DNA from: an uncultured Alphaproteobacteria bacterium | GTDB taxonomy: Bacteria > Pseudomonadota > Alphaproteobacteria > Rhizobiales > Aestuariivirgaceae | Direction: 5' to 3' | DNA: 6,867 nucleotides | Assembly (NCBI GenBank): GCA_937868035.1 | Contig: CALMLK010000259.1 | Coordinates: 1-6,867, forward strand | Shown here: positions 1-5,930 of the stretch, piece after piece | Position numbering within the stretch: position 1 is the first letter of the stretch | Layout: every line of letters begins with the position of its first letter | Notes under the pieces: generated by a model | The model's input: the letters and a program-made list of their open reading frames with translations, nothing else | What the model was told of the DNA's origin: nothing | Databases searched by the model: none | Program-made: the position numbers and the translations under genes

Positions 1-299
1 CCGTGGCGGAGCACGCAGCGGTCGAACTCCTGTGGCGTGACGAGTGAAGACTCCACGTGAAGATGCGTATCGATGAAGCCCGGCACCACCGTCTTGCCGG
101 CGATGTCGATTTCGCGCGCGCCGCTGTAGGTGCCACAGGTGCCGACGATGGTGTCGCCGCAGAGCGCGATGTCGGACGCAACGATGTTCCCCGTGACGAG
201 GTCGAAGAAATGCCCGCCCTTCAGCACGCAATCGGCCTTGGTCACGCCCCGGCCCTGGTCGATTGCGCGTTTCAGTGTGGCGCGGCGGTCATTCTCCAT
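1..299 (-). CDS. ade: Adenine deaminase, N-terminal part (cut by window edge)
   Basis: Adenine deaminase converts adenine to hypoxanthine plus ammonia in the cytoplasm and belongs to the metal-dependent amidohydrolase superfamily. About 99 codons are visible, with no stop before the left edge. Residues 22-73 form the small N-terminal beta domain typical of amidohydrolases ([19 protein letters not shown], then [12 protein letters not shown]). This leads into [19 protein letters not shown], where the H-x-H pair binds metal; the HxHxESS form followed by VTP is characteristic of Ade rather than of dihydroorotase or hydantoinase. The ATG at 299 starts inside the preceding aldehyde dehydrogenase gene (11-base overlap, TATGGAGAATGA), and its ribosome binding site is weak (CTGGAT), so translational coupling is likely. 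It is the third gene of a deoC-ALDH-ade unit, consistent with use of adenine released from deoxyadenosine. The catalytic C-terminal part lies outside the window, so activity cannot be judged here. Confidence 0.9.
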   Translation of the reverse strand, partial: MENDRRATLKRAIDQGRGVTKADCVLKGGHFFDLVTGNIVASDIALCGDTIVGTCGTYSGAREIDIAGKTVVPGFIDTHLHVESSLVTPQEFDRCVLRH

Positions 300-2685
300 A
301 GGGAATCCAGATGTTCTTCACCTGGCTGGCGCGGCGAAGGTATTCGTGTCCCTGCGCCTGCTGCGGATCGAACCAGTCGATGGCACCATCGGCGATGGTC
401 CAGGTGGGCTTGAGGTTCCCCGCGGAGGCTTTCTCCACCATGGTCACGCCCGCCCTGGGTCCGTGGTACCAAAGGGCCGCCACTTCGTCGTGATCGGCGA
501 GCGTCCTTGCCAATTCATCACGGACGCCTGTCACGATGTTGACGGTGCCCGCGGGAACGTCCGAGGTATCGAGGACCTGATAGAAATCCGTCGCCACCAG
601 CGGCATCGCTTCAGCCGGAATGATGACGGCGCGGTTGCCCATGGCGAGTGCGGGCATGAGAAGCGAGACGAAGGCGAGCAACGGATGCTTCGCCGGGCAC
701 ACCAGCCCCATCACGCCGAAGGGTTCGTTGAAGGCGAGCGTCGTCTGGCGCTTGGCATTGGTGGAGTGGATGCGGCCGTCGAACTTGTCGGCATGGGCGG
801 CATAGAAGAAGATCCGCTCCAGCGCGGCCTGCACCTCGCGGCGTGCATCGCGGGAGGAAGCACCCGCTTCGGCCAGGCGCGCGGCAAATTCGCCTTCGCG
901 GGCGGCGAGGTTTTCGGCGATGTAATACAGAACCTGCGCCCGGTTGTGGGCGGAGGCCGACGACCATGCGGAGGCCTTCACCGCGGCTTCCACGGCGTTG
1001 CGAATGTCCTTGCGGTTGCCCAGTGCGGCATCGCCGATCACGCGGCCCTTCCGGTCGGTCACGGCAAAGGAGTAGCCGCCGTCGGCCCGCGCCTGCTTGC
1101 CGCCGATATAGAGCTTGGCGGTGCGGTCGATCCGTCCCTCTTCGAGCGGCGGTTGCACGGTGGTGGCACCGGACAGATGTACGGCTGCTGCATCGGCAGG
1201 CCTGGGCAATGCCTTCAGCCATCCGGGGACGAGATATTCATGCAGGCCTTCACGTCCGCCTTCGCGGCCGAAACCCGATTCCTTGTATCCGCCAAAACCG
1301 GCCGCCGCATCGAAGAGATTGGTCGCGTTGACCCAGACCACGCCCGCCTTCACGCGCGATGCTGCATCAAGCGCCACGTTGATGTTCTCGGACCAGATGG
1401 ACGCCGCCAATCCATAGCGCGTGTGATTTGCAATCGTCACGGCTTCGTCAGGCGTGCGGAAGCTCATGGCCGCAACGACAGGACCAAAGATTTCTTCCTG
1501 CATGACGGTGGAGGCAGGTTCGGCATCGATGAACAGCGACGGCGGATAATAGTTGCCCTTGGACGGCAGCGGACAGGCGGACTGCACGAGCGTGCCACCC
1601 TCGTCTTCGCCTTTCTTCACCAGAGAGGTAACGCGCTGAAGCTGCACCGGGGCCACCAGCGGGCCAATGTCCATGGACTTGTCGAGCGGATCACCGATCC
1701 GCAATGTGTCCATGCGCTTTCGCAGCTTGGCGAGAAAACGGGGCGCCACGGCTTCCTGCACCAGCAGCCGCGTGCCCGCGCAACACACCTGCCCCTGGTT
1801 GAACCACACCGCATCGACAACGCCTTCGACCGCCGCATCAAGATCGGCATCTTCGTAGACGATGAAGGGCGACTTGCCGCCGAGTTCGAGCGAGAGCTTC
1901 TTGCCCGACCCTGCCGTGGCCTGGCGGATGAGGCGGCCCACTTCGGTGGAGCCGGTGAAGGCGATCTTGTCCACATCCGGATGGGCCACAAGGGCAGCCC
2001 CCGTATCGCCATCGCCTGTCACGATGTTGACCACACCCTTCGGCAGCCCCGCTTCCACGCAGGCCTCGGCCAGGGCCAGGGCCGTGAGCGGGGTGAACTC
2101 CGCAGGTTTCAGGACAACCGTATTGCCTGCCGCCAGGGCCGGTGCAATTTTCCATGCCAGCATGAGCAGCGGAAAATTCCACGGGATGATCTGGCCGCAC
2201 ACGCCAAGGGGCACATGGCCCGGAAACTCACTGTCGATCAGTTGGGCCCAGCCAGCATGATGATAGAAGTGGCGCGCCACCAGCGGCACATCGATGTCGC
2301 GGCTCTCGCGGATCGTCTTGCCGTTGTCCATGGTTTCAAGAACGGCGAAGAAACGCTCGCGCTTCTGGATGTGGCGGGCCAGTGCGTAGAGATGACGGGC
2401 ACGTGCGTGCCCCGGCAGGCGCGACCAGGCCGGGAAGGCCTTGCGGGCGGCCTTGACCGCTGCATCGACATCAGCCGCTGTTCCCTGTGGCACGCGCGCA
2501 AGGCGCTCGCCTGTGGCGGGGTTGTCCACGTCGATCAGGGTCTTCGAATTGGCTGGGGTGAACGCACCAGCAATGAAGTGGCCGAAGCCATCGCCATGGC
2601 GGGAGAGCCATTCACGCACCTCCCCGGTCTGTTCCGGCGAAGGGCCGTATTCCATGCTGTCGAGAATGTCTGGAATGCTGGGCAT
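289..2685 (-). CDS. Two-domain aldehyde dehydrogenase, ALDH16 type
   Basis: This is an NAD(P)-dependent oxidation enzyme of 798 residues, far longer than the roughly 490 of an ordinary aldehyde dehydrogenase, because it carries two ALDH modules. The N-terminal module (about 35-490) has every expected active-site feature: PWNFP with N170, KPAE with K193, the cofactor loop FTGSTEVG (243-250), the general base E267 in ELGG, the nucleophile C301 in NQGQVCCAG, and E398 in EEIFGP. The C-terminal module (about 515-798) keeps the fold signature (IPAE 689-692, [11 protein letters not shown] 710-720) but has lost the catalytic residues: the PWN position reads PAK, the KPAE lysine is Ile, and no Cys loop exists. 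This arrangement, with the N-terminal MEYGPSPE motif, matches the ALDH16 family, whose bacterial members keep the active Cys. It starts nine bases after deoC. By context it probably oxidises acetaldehyde released by DeoC, but the true substrate is unknown. Codon use shows no sign of transfer. Confidence 0.93.
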   Translation of the reverse strand: MPSIPDILDSMEYGPSPEQTGEVREWLSRHGDGFGHFIAGAFTPANSKTLIDVDNPATGERLARVPQGTAADVDAAVKAARKAFPAWSRLPGHARARHLYALARHIQKRERFFAVLETMDNGKTIRESRDIDVPLVARHFYHHAGWAQLIDSEFPGHVPLGVCGQIIPWNFPLLMLAWKIAPALAAGNTVVLKPAEFTPLTALALAEACVEAGLPKGVVNIVTGDGDTGAALVAHPDVDKIAFTGSTEVGRLIRQATAGSGKKLSLELGGKSPFIVYEDADLDAAVEGVVDAVWFNQGQVCCAGTRLLVQEAVAPRFLAKLRKRMDTLRIGDPLDKSMDIGPLVAPVQLQRVTSLVKKGEDEGGTLVQSACPLPSKGNYYPPSLFIDAEPASTVMQEEIFGPVVAAMSFRTPDEAVTIANHTRYGLAASIWSENINVALDAASRVKAGVVWVNATNLFDAAAGFGGYKESGFGREGGREGLHEYLVPGWLKALPRPADAAAVHLSGATTVQPPLEEGRIDRTAKLYIGGKQARADGGYSFAVTDRKGRVIGDAALGNRKDIRNAVEAAVKASAWSSASAHNRAQVLYYIAENLAAREGEFAARLAEAGASSRDARREVQAALERIFFYAAHADKFDGRIHSTNAKRQTTLAFNEPFGVMGLVCPAKHPLLAFVSLLMPALAMGNRAVIIPAEAMPLVATDFYQVLDTSDVPAGTVNIVTGVRDELARTLADHDEVAALWYHGPRAGVTMVEKASAGNLKPTWTIADGAIDWFDPQQAQGHEYLRRASQVKNIWIPYGE

Positions 2686-2691
2686 GGGGTG

Positions 2692-2697
2692 TCCTCA
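2692..2697 (-). promoter_or_regulatory. Ribosome binding site of the aldehyde dehydrogenase gene, overlapping the deoC stop
   Basis: On the minus strand TGAGGA lies six bases before the ATG at 2685. Its TGA is the deoC stop codon (2697-2695). Ribosomes ending deoC therefore finish on the start signal of the next gene, which fixes the dehydrogenase start and points to translational coupling. Confidence 0.75.
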
Positions 2698-3588
2698 GGC
2701 TAGGGCGTGATGGGACAGCGCGGCATAGCGCCCCGTCACGTGATGTTCGAGCTGGCGTTCAATGTCGGCCAGCAGTGATGAGGCGCCGATGCGGAACAGG
2801 TCAGGTTCCAGCCAGCGGCGGCCCAATTCTTCCTTCATGAGGATCAGCCAGTTCATCGCATCCTTCGCGGTGCGCAGGCCACCCGCGGGCTTGAAGCCGA
2901 TCTTGTGACCCGTCTGTTCCCCGTAATCGCGCAGTGCCCTGACCATGGTGAGGCTGACGGGCAGCGTGGCATTCACGTCTTCCTTGCCCGTCGATGTCTT
3001 GATGAAGTCGGCACCGGCCTGCATGGCCACCATCGAGGCCTTGTAGACATTGCGCAGGGTCTTGAGGTCGCCGGTGGCAAGGATGGTCTTGAGATGCGCC
3101 TCGCCGCAGGCTTCGCGCATGGCGGCGATTTCGTCGTAGAGCGCCTGCCACTCCTGCTTCAACACCTGCTCGCGGAAGATCACGATGTCGATTTCGCGCG
3201 CGCCATGGTCCACGGCCCAGCGGATTTCGGCAAGACGCACTGGCAGAGGCGTCAAGCCCGCCGGAAATCCCGTTGCAACGGAGGCCACGGGAATGGTGGA
3301 GCGCGCCAGCGCCTTCACCGCGTGGGGCACCATGGCGGGATAAACGCACACGGCACCCACTTGCGGCGGCGCTGCCGCAAGGCCGAGCTTCTCCACGATG
3401 TCGTCCCGCAAGGGGCGCATGGCCTTGGCGCAAAGGCGGTGCACGCGCGCTGCCGTATCGTCGCCCGCAAGCGTGGTGAGGTCGATGCACTGGATCGCCC
3501 GCACCAGCCAGGCGGCCTGATAGTCCTTCTTGACGCTGCGGCGGGCGGGAAGTGTTGCGGCCCGGCGTTCGGCGGCGCTGGTGTTCAC
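2695..3588 (-). CDS. deoC: Deoxyribose-phosphate aldolase (N-terminal extension interrupted upstream)
   Basis: DeoC reversibly cleaves 2-deoxy-D-ribose 5-phosphate into acetaldehyde and D-glyceraldehyde 3-phosphate, a cytoplasmic class I aldolase step of deoxynucleoside breakdown. Numbered from the GTG at 3588 (297 residues), the Schiff-base lysine is K197 in DFIKTSTGK, the second active-site lysine is K233 in GFKPAGG, and the active-site aspartate is D134 in EIDIVI. The phosphate-binding region near GASSLL (268-273) is intact, so the TIM-barrel looks complete. The start is uncertain. The GTG lacks a convincing ribosome binding site, and an in-frame TGA lies 36 bases upstream of it. Further up in the same frame is an ATG (3675) with a good ribosome binding site. 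The residues between TGA and GTG (TPLTPEWFETAQ) read naturally into VNTSAAERRA, so the original protein was probably about 326 residues. Reinitiation at the GTG may now supply the enzyme. First gene of the deoC-ALDH-ade unit. Confidence 0.95.
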   Translation of the reverse strand: MNTSAAERRAATLPARRSVKKDYQAAWLVRAIQCIDLTTLAGDDTAARVHRLCAKAMRPLRDDIVEKLGLAAAPPQVGAVCVYPAMVPHAVKALARSTIPVASVATGFPAGLTPLPVRLAEIRWAVDHGAREIDIVIFREQVLKQEWQALYDEIAAMREACGEAHLKTILATGDLKTLRNVYKASMVAMQAGADFIKTSTGKEDVNATLPVSLTMVRALRDYGEQTGHKIGFKPAGGLRTAKDAMNWLILMKEELGRRWLEPDLFRIGASSLLADIERQLEHHVTGRYAALSHHALA

Positions 3589-3624
3589 CTGCGCGGTTTC
3601 AAACCATTCCGGCGTCAGTGGCGT

Positions 3625-3675
3625 TCAGGGGTTGCGCTGGAGGCTGTTCTGGCCGTGGGCGGCGGAAACAGTCAT
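3625..3675 (-). other. Short reading frame ending in TGA: probable detached start of deoC, or a leader peptide
   Basis: ATG at 3675 opens MTVSAAHGQNSLQRNP and ends at TGA (3627-3625). It is exactly in frame with deoC, 29 codons above the GTG at 3588, and has its own ribosome binding site and upstream promoter-like elements. From memory, rhizobial DeoC proteins carry a comparable N-terminal tail with an R-N-P-G element before the W...V.VN.S..ERRA region; here Gly would be replaced by the stop (GGA to TGA). A nonsense mutation or a base-call error is the simplest reading. A short regulatory leader peptide is the alternative. Confidence 0.6.
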
Positions 3676-3680
3676 GGGGT

Positions 3681-3687
3681 CTTCCCT
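3681..3687 (-). promoter_or_regulatory. Ribosome binding site before the deoC upstream ATG
   Basis: AGGGAAG on the minus strand sits five bases before the ATG at 3675. It is purine-rich and well spaced, whereas no such sequence precedes the GTG at 3588. It supports 3675 as the original translation start of deoC. Confidence 0.6.
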
Positions 3688-3706
3688 GCAAAGCGTGTCA
3701 TGCCCT

Positions 3707-3735
3707 GTTATGGCGCGGCTCTGGCGGACTTGCAA
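3707..3735 (-). promoter_or_regulatory. Candidate sigma-70 type promoter of deoC
   Basis: On the minus strand, TTGCAA (3735-3730, four of six matches to TTGACA) and CATAAC (3712-3707, four of six matches to TATAAT) are separated by exactly 17 bases. Transcription would start near 3700, leaving a leader of about 25 bases before the ATG at 3675. The element lies in the only non-coding gap between hutC and deoC. It is based on matching by eye only. The -35 hexamer sits in the centre of an inverted repeat. Confidence 0.4.
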
Positions 3736-3743
3736 ATGTCCGC
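3724..3743. repeat. Inverted repeat around the candidate deoC -35 box
   Basis: GCGGAC (3724-3729) and its exact reverse complement GTCCGC (3738-3743) flank an 8-base centre, TTGCAAAT. The position over the -35 element suggests an operator for a regulator of the deoC unit. It could also form a short hairpin downstream of the hutC stop, but no T-run follows on the minus strand, so an intrinsic terminator is less likely. Six-base arms can also arise by chance in GC-rich DNA. Confidence 0.35.
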
Positions 3744-3762
3744 ATGCTTCGCCGGGACTGCG

Positions 3763-4479
3763 TCAGTAGCGCGTCACCAGTTCATGGCCTTTGTGGAAAT
3801 AGAGGCGGACGTGGGTGAGTGCATGTCCATCCAGCCAGGTGGTGCGCCAGGTGGTGAGCAGCGGCGTTCCATCGGCCACGTGCAGTGCCTTCGCCACGGC
3901 CTGCCGCGCCGCCGCAGCACGAATACGGATTTCCACCTCCGTGTAGGGAACGGTCTGGACGAGCCATTCATTGGGGCCGAGCGTTGCGAAGTCGGCATCG
4001 CGGGCGTCGGGCAAGGCGGCGAGGCTGATCCAGCGCTCCTCCACCTGATAGGGTTTTCCATCGGCGGTATGAAGACAGAGGAGCCGCAACAGCTGCGTGC
4101 GCGGTGACGCGGCCAGAATGCTGCGTACGTCGGCCGGTCCTTCCTCCTCGCGGCGGAGAAGAAGCTGGTAGCCATAGTGTGCTCCCGTCGCCTCGATGGC
4201 CGCGCGCACAAGCTGGATTTCAAAACGCGCGGCGCGCAGCGGGGCTGGCCGCACGCGCGTGCCGCCCTTGCGCCGGCGTTCCAGAAAACCTTCTTCGGTC
4301 AATTCGCGGAGCGCACGATTCACCGTGCCACGGGCCACGCCGAATTCCTCCGCCAGTTCGATCTCGCCCGGCAACAGGCTGCCCGGTGGCCAGTCGTGGG
4401 TGCGGATGCGGCCGAGCAGCGCTTCCTTCACGCCGCGGTATCCATCCGCGCCCGCAGACCTGGCCGATGCCACCCCCAT
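3763..4479 (-). CDS. hutC: GntR-family histidine utilisation repressor
   Basis: HutC represses hut genes and is released by urocanate, the first intermediate of histidine breakdown. The 238-residue protein has an N-terminal GntR winged helix-turn-helix (about 14-78; PPGSLLPGEIELAEEFGVAR with GTVNRALREL as recognition region, then GFLERRRKGGTRV as wing). A UTRA effector domain follows (about 85-235), with PYQVEERWISL and LLTTWRTTWLDGHALTHVRL typical of HutC-type members. The ATG at 4479 shares one base with the hutF stop (TGATG). A GTG one codon earlier (4482) would instead give a 4-base GTGA overlap and 239 residues. Either way it is coupled to hutF. It is probably autoregulated, because its operon starts at the palindrome at 5865-5884. 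Adjacent hutF and hutI support the name over other UTRA regulators; the effector is inferred from the family. Confidence 0.9.
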   Translation of the reverse strand: MGVASARSAGADGYRGVKEALLGRIRTHDWPPGSLLPGEIELAEEFGVARGTVNRALRELTEEGFLERRRKGGTRVRPAPLRAARFEIQLVRAAIEATGAHYGYQLLLRREEEGPADVRSILAASPRTQLLRLLCLHTADGKPYQVEERWISLAALPDARDADFATLGPNEWLVQTVPYTEVEIRIRAAAARQAVAKALHVADGTPLLTTWRTTWLDGHALTHVRLYFHKGHELVTRY

Positions 4480-5852
4480 CACAGGCGACCCACGAGATCG
4501 CGCAGGGCAGCGCGATAGCGCAGGGTGACGGGCTGCCGCATGATGTGATGGCCGTGCTTCACCTGATGGCGGCCCGCGGACCAGACATCGGTCACAATGC
4601 CATCCGGCGCCGCAAAGCAGATTCCGTCGAGAAGATGTCGCTCATCGAGGGCGGCGAGCGTGGGGTGGTCCATGTCCACGGCCACAAGGTCGGCGGTCTT
4701 GCCGATTTCAATTGTGCCACTGTCGCGGCCCAGGGCCTGTGCCCCGCCACGCGCTGCTTCACGGTAAATGAAAGCGCCGACGGAACCCTGTTCCGGCACC
4801 ATGACGTTGCGGGCGAGATCGCGCAGGCGCTGGGAATATTCCAGCGTGCGCAATTCCTCCGTGAGGGAAATGCGCACATTGGAATCGGAGCCGAGGCCGA
4901 AGCGGCCCTGCGCTGCAATCCAGCCCGGTCCGTTGAACGGCCCATCGCCGAGATTGGCTTCGGTGATGGGACACAATCCTGCGACGGCACCGCTGCGAGC
5001 GAGTGCGCCTGTCTCTTCCGGTGTCATGTGGGTGGCGTGGATGGCACAGCAGTTTTTCGCAACGGGGAGATGGTCCAGAAGCCATTGCACAGGGCGGGCG
5101 CCGAGCCAGGCGTTGATCTCGTCCACCTCCCGCGGCTGTTCGGCCACGTGGATGTGAATGGGGTTTGCGCCCGCCAGCGGCCAGGCGCGGGCCAGGTCTT
5201 CGGGCGAGGTGGCGCGGAGCGAATGGGGGGCGATGCCCACCACCGTGTCCGGAGGAAGTGCCCGTGCAATATCCCTGCACCGTTCGTGCAGTTTCGCAAA
5301 ATCATCGACGTTGTTGCCGAAGCGCAGTTGCCCGCCGGCAAGCGGTGCCTTCCCGGCTCCGCCATAGCTGTAGAGGACCGGGAGATGGGTCAATCCGATA
5401 CCCGTCTCGCTGGCTGCCGCCATGATGCGTGACGAGAGTTCCGCGATGTTGCTGTATCGCCCGCCGCCGCTCTGGTGATGCACGTAGTGGAACTCTCCCA
5501 CCGCCGCGTAGCCCGCCTCCATCATCTCCATGAAGACCTGTGCGGCGATGGCTTCCACGTGGTCCGGCGTGAGGTGATCGAGGAAGCGGTACATGAGGTC
5601 GCGCCAGGTCCAGAAGCTCTCACGGCCTGCCGCACGATATTCCGTCATGCCCGCCATGGCGCGCTGGAAGCTGTGGGAATGCAGATTGCCAAGTGCCGGA
5701 AGCAGCGCCGAGACGCGCGCATCGCCCGCAGCGGGTGGCGTGCCCTTGCTGATCGCGGTGATGCGCCCGCCGGTCACGACGACCCGCACATCGCTCGCCC
5801 AGCCATCCGCCAGCAATGCCTTCCCGGCGGAGATCGCGTGTGTCGGCGTCAT
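4479..5852 (-). CDS. hutF: Formimidoylglutamate deiminase
   Basis: HutF hydrolyses N-formimino-L-glutamate to N-formyl-L-glutamate and ammonia, the fourth step of the five-step histidine pathway; a HutG-type deformylase would be needed to finish. The 457-residue protein is the usual family length and is an amidohydrolase with intact metal-site features: H58 and H60 in NLHSHSFQRAM, H235 and E238 in HIHVAEQ, H272 and H275 in AIHATHM, and D323 in GLGSDSN. HSHSFQRA with the E-S-F-W-x-W-R segment (78-84) and CPITEANLGDG (294-304) distinguish HutF from other deaminases such as guanine deaminase or TrzA/AtzA relatives. The ATG at 5852 has a strong ribosome binding site four bases upstream. Its stop overlaps the start of hutC. 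Transcription should begin at the divergent promoter region shared with hutI and be blocked by HutC. Confidence 0.95.
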   Translation of the reverse strand: MTPTHAISAGKALLADGWASDVRVVVTGGRITAISKGTPPAAGDARVSALLPALGNLHSHSFQRAMAGMTEYRAAGRESFWTWRDLMYRFLDHLTPDHVEAIAAQVFMEMMEAGYAAVGEFHYVHHQSGGGRYSNIAELSSRIMAAASETGIGLTHLPVLYSYGGAGKAPLAGGQLRFGNNVDDFAKLHERCRDIARALPPDTVVGIAPHSLRATSPEDLARAWPLAGANPIHIHVAEQPREVDEINAWLGARPVQWLLDHLPVAKNCCAIHATHMTPEETGALARSGAVAGLCPITEANLGDGPFNGPGWIAAQGRFGLGSDSNVRISLTEELRTLEYSQRLRDLARNVMVPEQGSVGAFIYREAARGGAQALGRDSGTIEIGKTADLVAVDMDHPTLAALDERHLLDGICFAAPDGIVTDVWSAGRHQVKHGHHIMRQPVTLRYRAALRDLVGRL

Positions 5853-5856
5853 GGCG

Positions 5857-5863
5857 CCTCCTC
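5857..5863 (-). promoter_or_regulatory. Strong ribosome binding site of hutF
   Basis: GAGGAGG on the minus strand lies four bases before the ATG at 5852. It is the best Shine-Dalgarno sequence noticed in the window and settles the hutF start. It lies just downstream of the palindromic operator on the hutF side. Confidence 0.8.
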
Positions 5864-5864
5864 A

Positions 5865-5884
5865 TATTATGTCTAGACATAATA
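5865..5884. promoter_or_regulatory. Perfect 20-bp palindrome, probable HutC operator
   Basis: TATTATGTCTAGACATAATA is a perfect inverted repeat with no spacer. Its centre, GTCTAGAC, fits the GTNTANAC core recognised by HutC-subfamily GntR repressors. It is AT-rich against GC-rich surroundings, lies in the hutF/hutI divergent gap, and is the only such site noticed in the window. It overlaps the candidate hutF -10 box and transcription start and contains the candidate hutI -35 box, so bound HutC could shut both directions. Binding is inferred. Confidence 0.82.
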
Positions 5885-5902
5885 ATCGCAGAAGCCTAGA
5901 AG
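5874..5902 (+). promoter_or_regulatory. Candidate hutI promoter, -35 box inside the operator
   Basis: TAGACA (5874-5879, five of six matches to TTGACA) and TAGAAG (5897-5902, four of six matches to TATAAT) are 17 bases apart, placing a start near 5909, about 20 bases before the hutI ATG. The -35 box lies in the right half of the palindrome. The -10 match is modest, and CATAAT at 5878-5883 is a better -10 by sequence but lacks a -35 partner. Confidence 0.35.
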
Positions 5903-5910
5903 CCTGTAAA
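5882..5910 (-). promoter_or_regulatory. Candidate hutF-hutC promoter overlapping the operator
   Basis: On the minus strand TTTACA (5910-5905, five of six matches) and GATTAT (5887-5882, four of six) are 17 bases apart. The predicted start near 5875 falls at the centre of the palindrome, the classical position for repression by occlusion. TATTAT, three bases further on, is an alternative -10 with a longer spacer. It was found by eye only. Confidence 0.5.
5890..5905. repeat. Tandem duplication of an 8-bp unit in the hut promoter spacer
   Basis: AGAAGCCT occurs twice head to tail (5890-5897 and 5898-5905) without a mismatch. The two copies fill nearly the whole spacer of the candidate hutF promoter and provide the candidate hutI -10 box. 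It may be a recent slippage event that set promoter spacing, or a weak direct-repeat protein site. Confidence 0.6.
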
Positions 5911-5930
5911 GCCCGAAACGGATGAACCTC

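Noticed and set aside
130..2703. An 857-codon open frame on the plus strand, longer than the real gene opposite it
   Set aside because: It lies antisense to the aldehyde dehydrogenase, whose catalytic motifs are intact. The translation shows no domain and is rich in His, Gly and Arg, as expected when a G/C-ending codon pattern is read on the other strand.
3625..3627. The deoC TGA as a selenocysteine codon
   Set aside because: No hairpin resembling a SECIS element was recognised directly downstream, DeoC is not a known selenoprotein, and the position lies in a variable N-terminal tail away from the active site.
3724..3743. The inverted repeat as an intrinsic terminator of hutF-hutC
   Set aside because: The stem is only six pairs and is not followed by a run of T on the minus strand; its position over a promoter-like element favours an operator or chance.
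2905..4107. A 400-codon plus-strand open frame spanning deoC, the gap and hutC
   Set aside because: It runs antisense to two well-recognised genes and across their promoter gap, with no recognisable motif. It is a composition artefact.
4104..5432. A 442-codon plus-strand open frame opposite hutF and hutC
   Set aside because: The opposite strand carries HutF with its complete metal-site pattern; this frame has no family signature.
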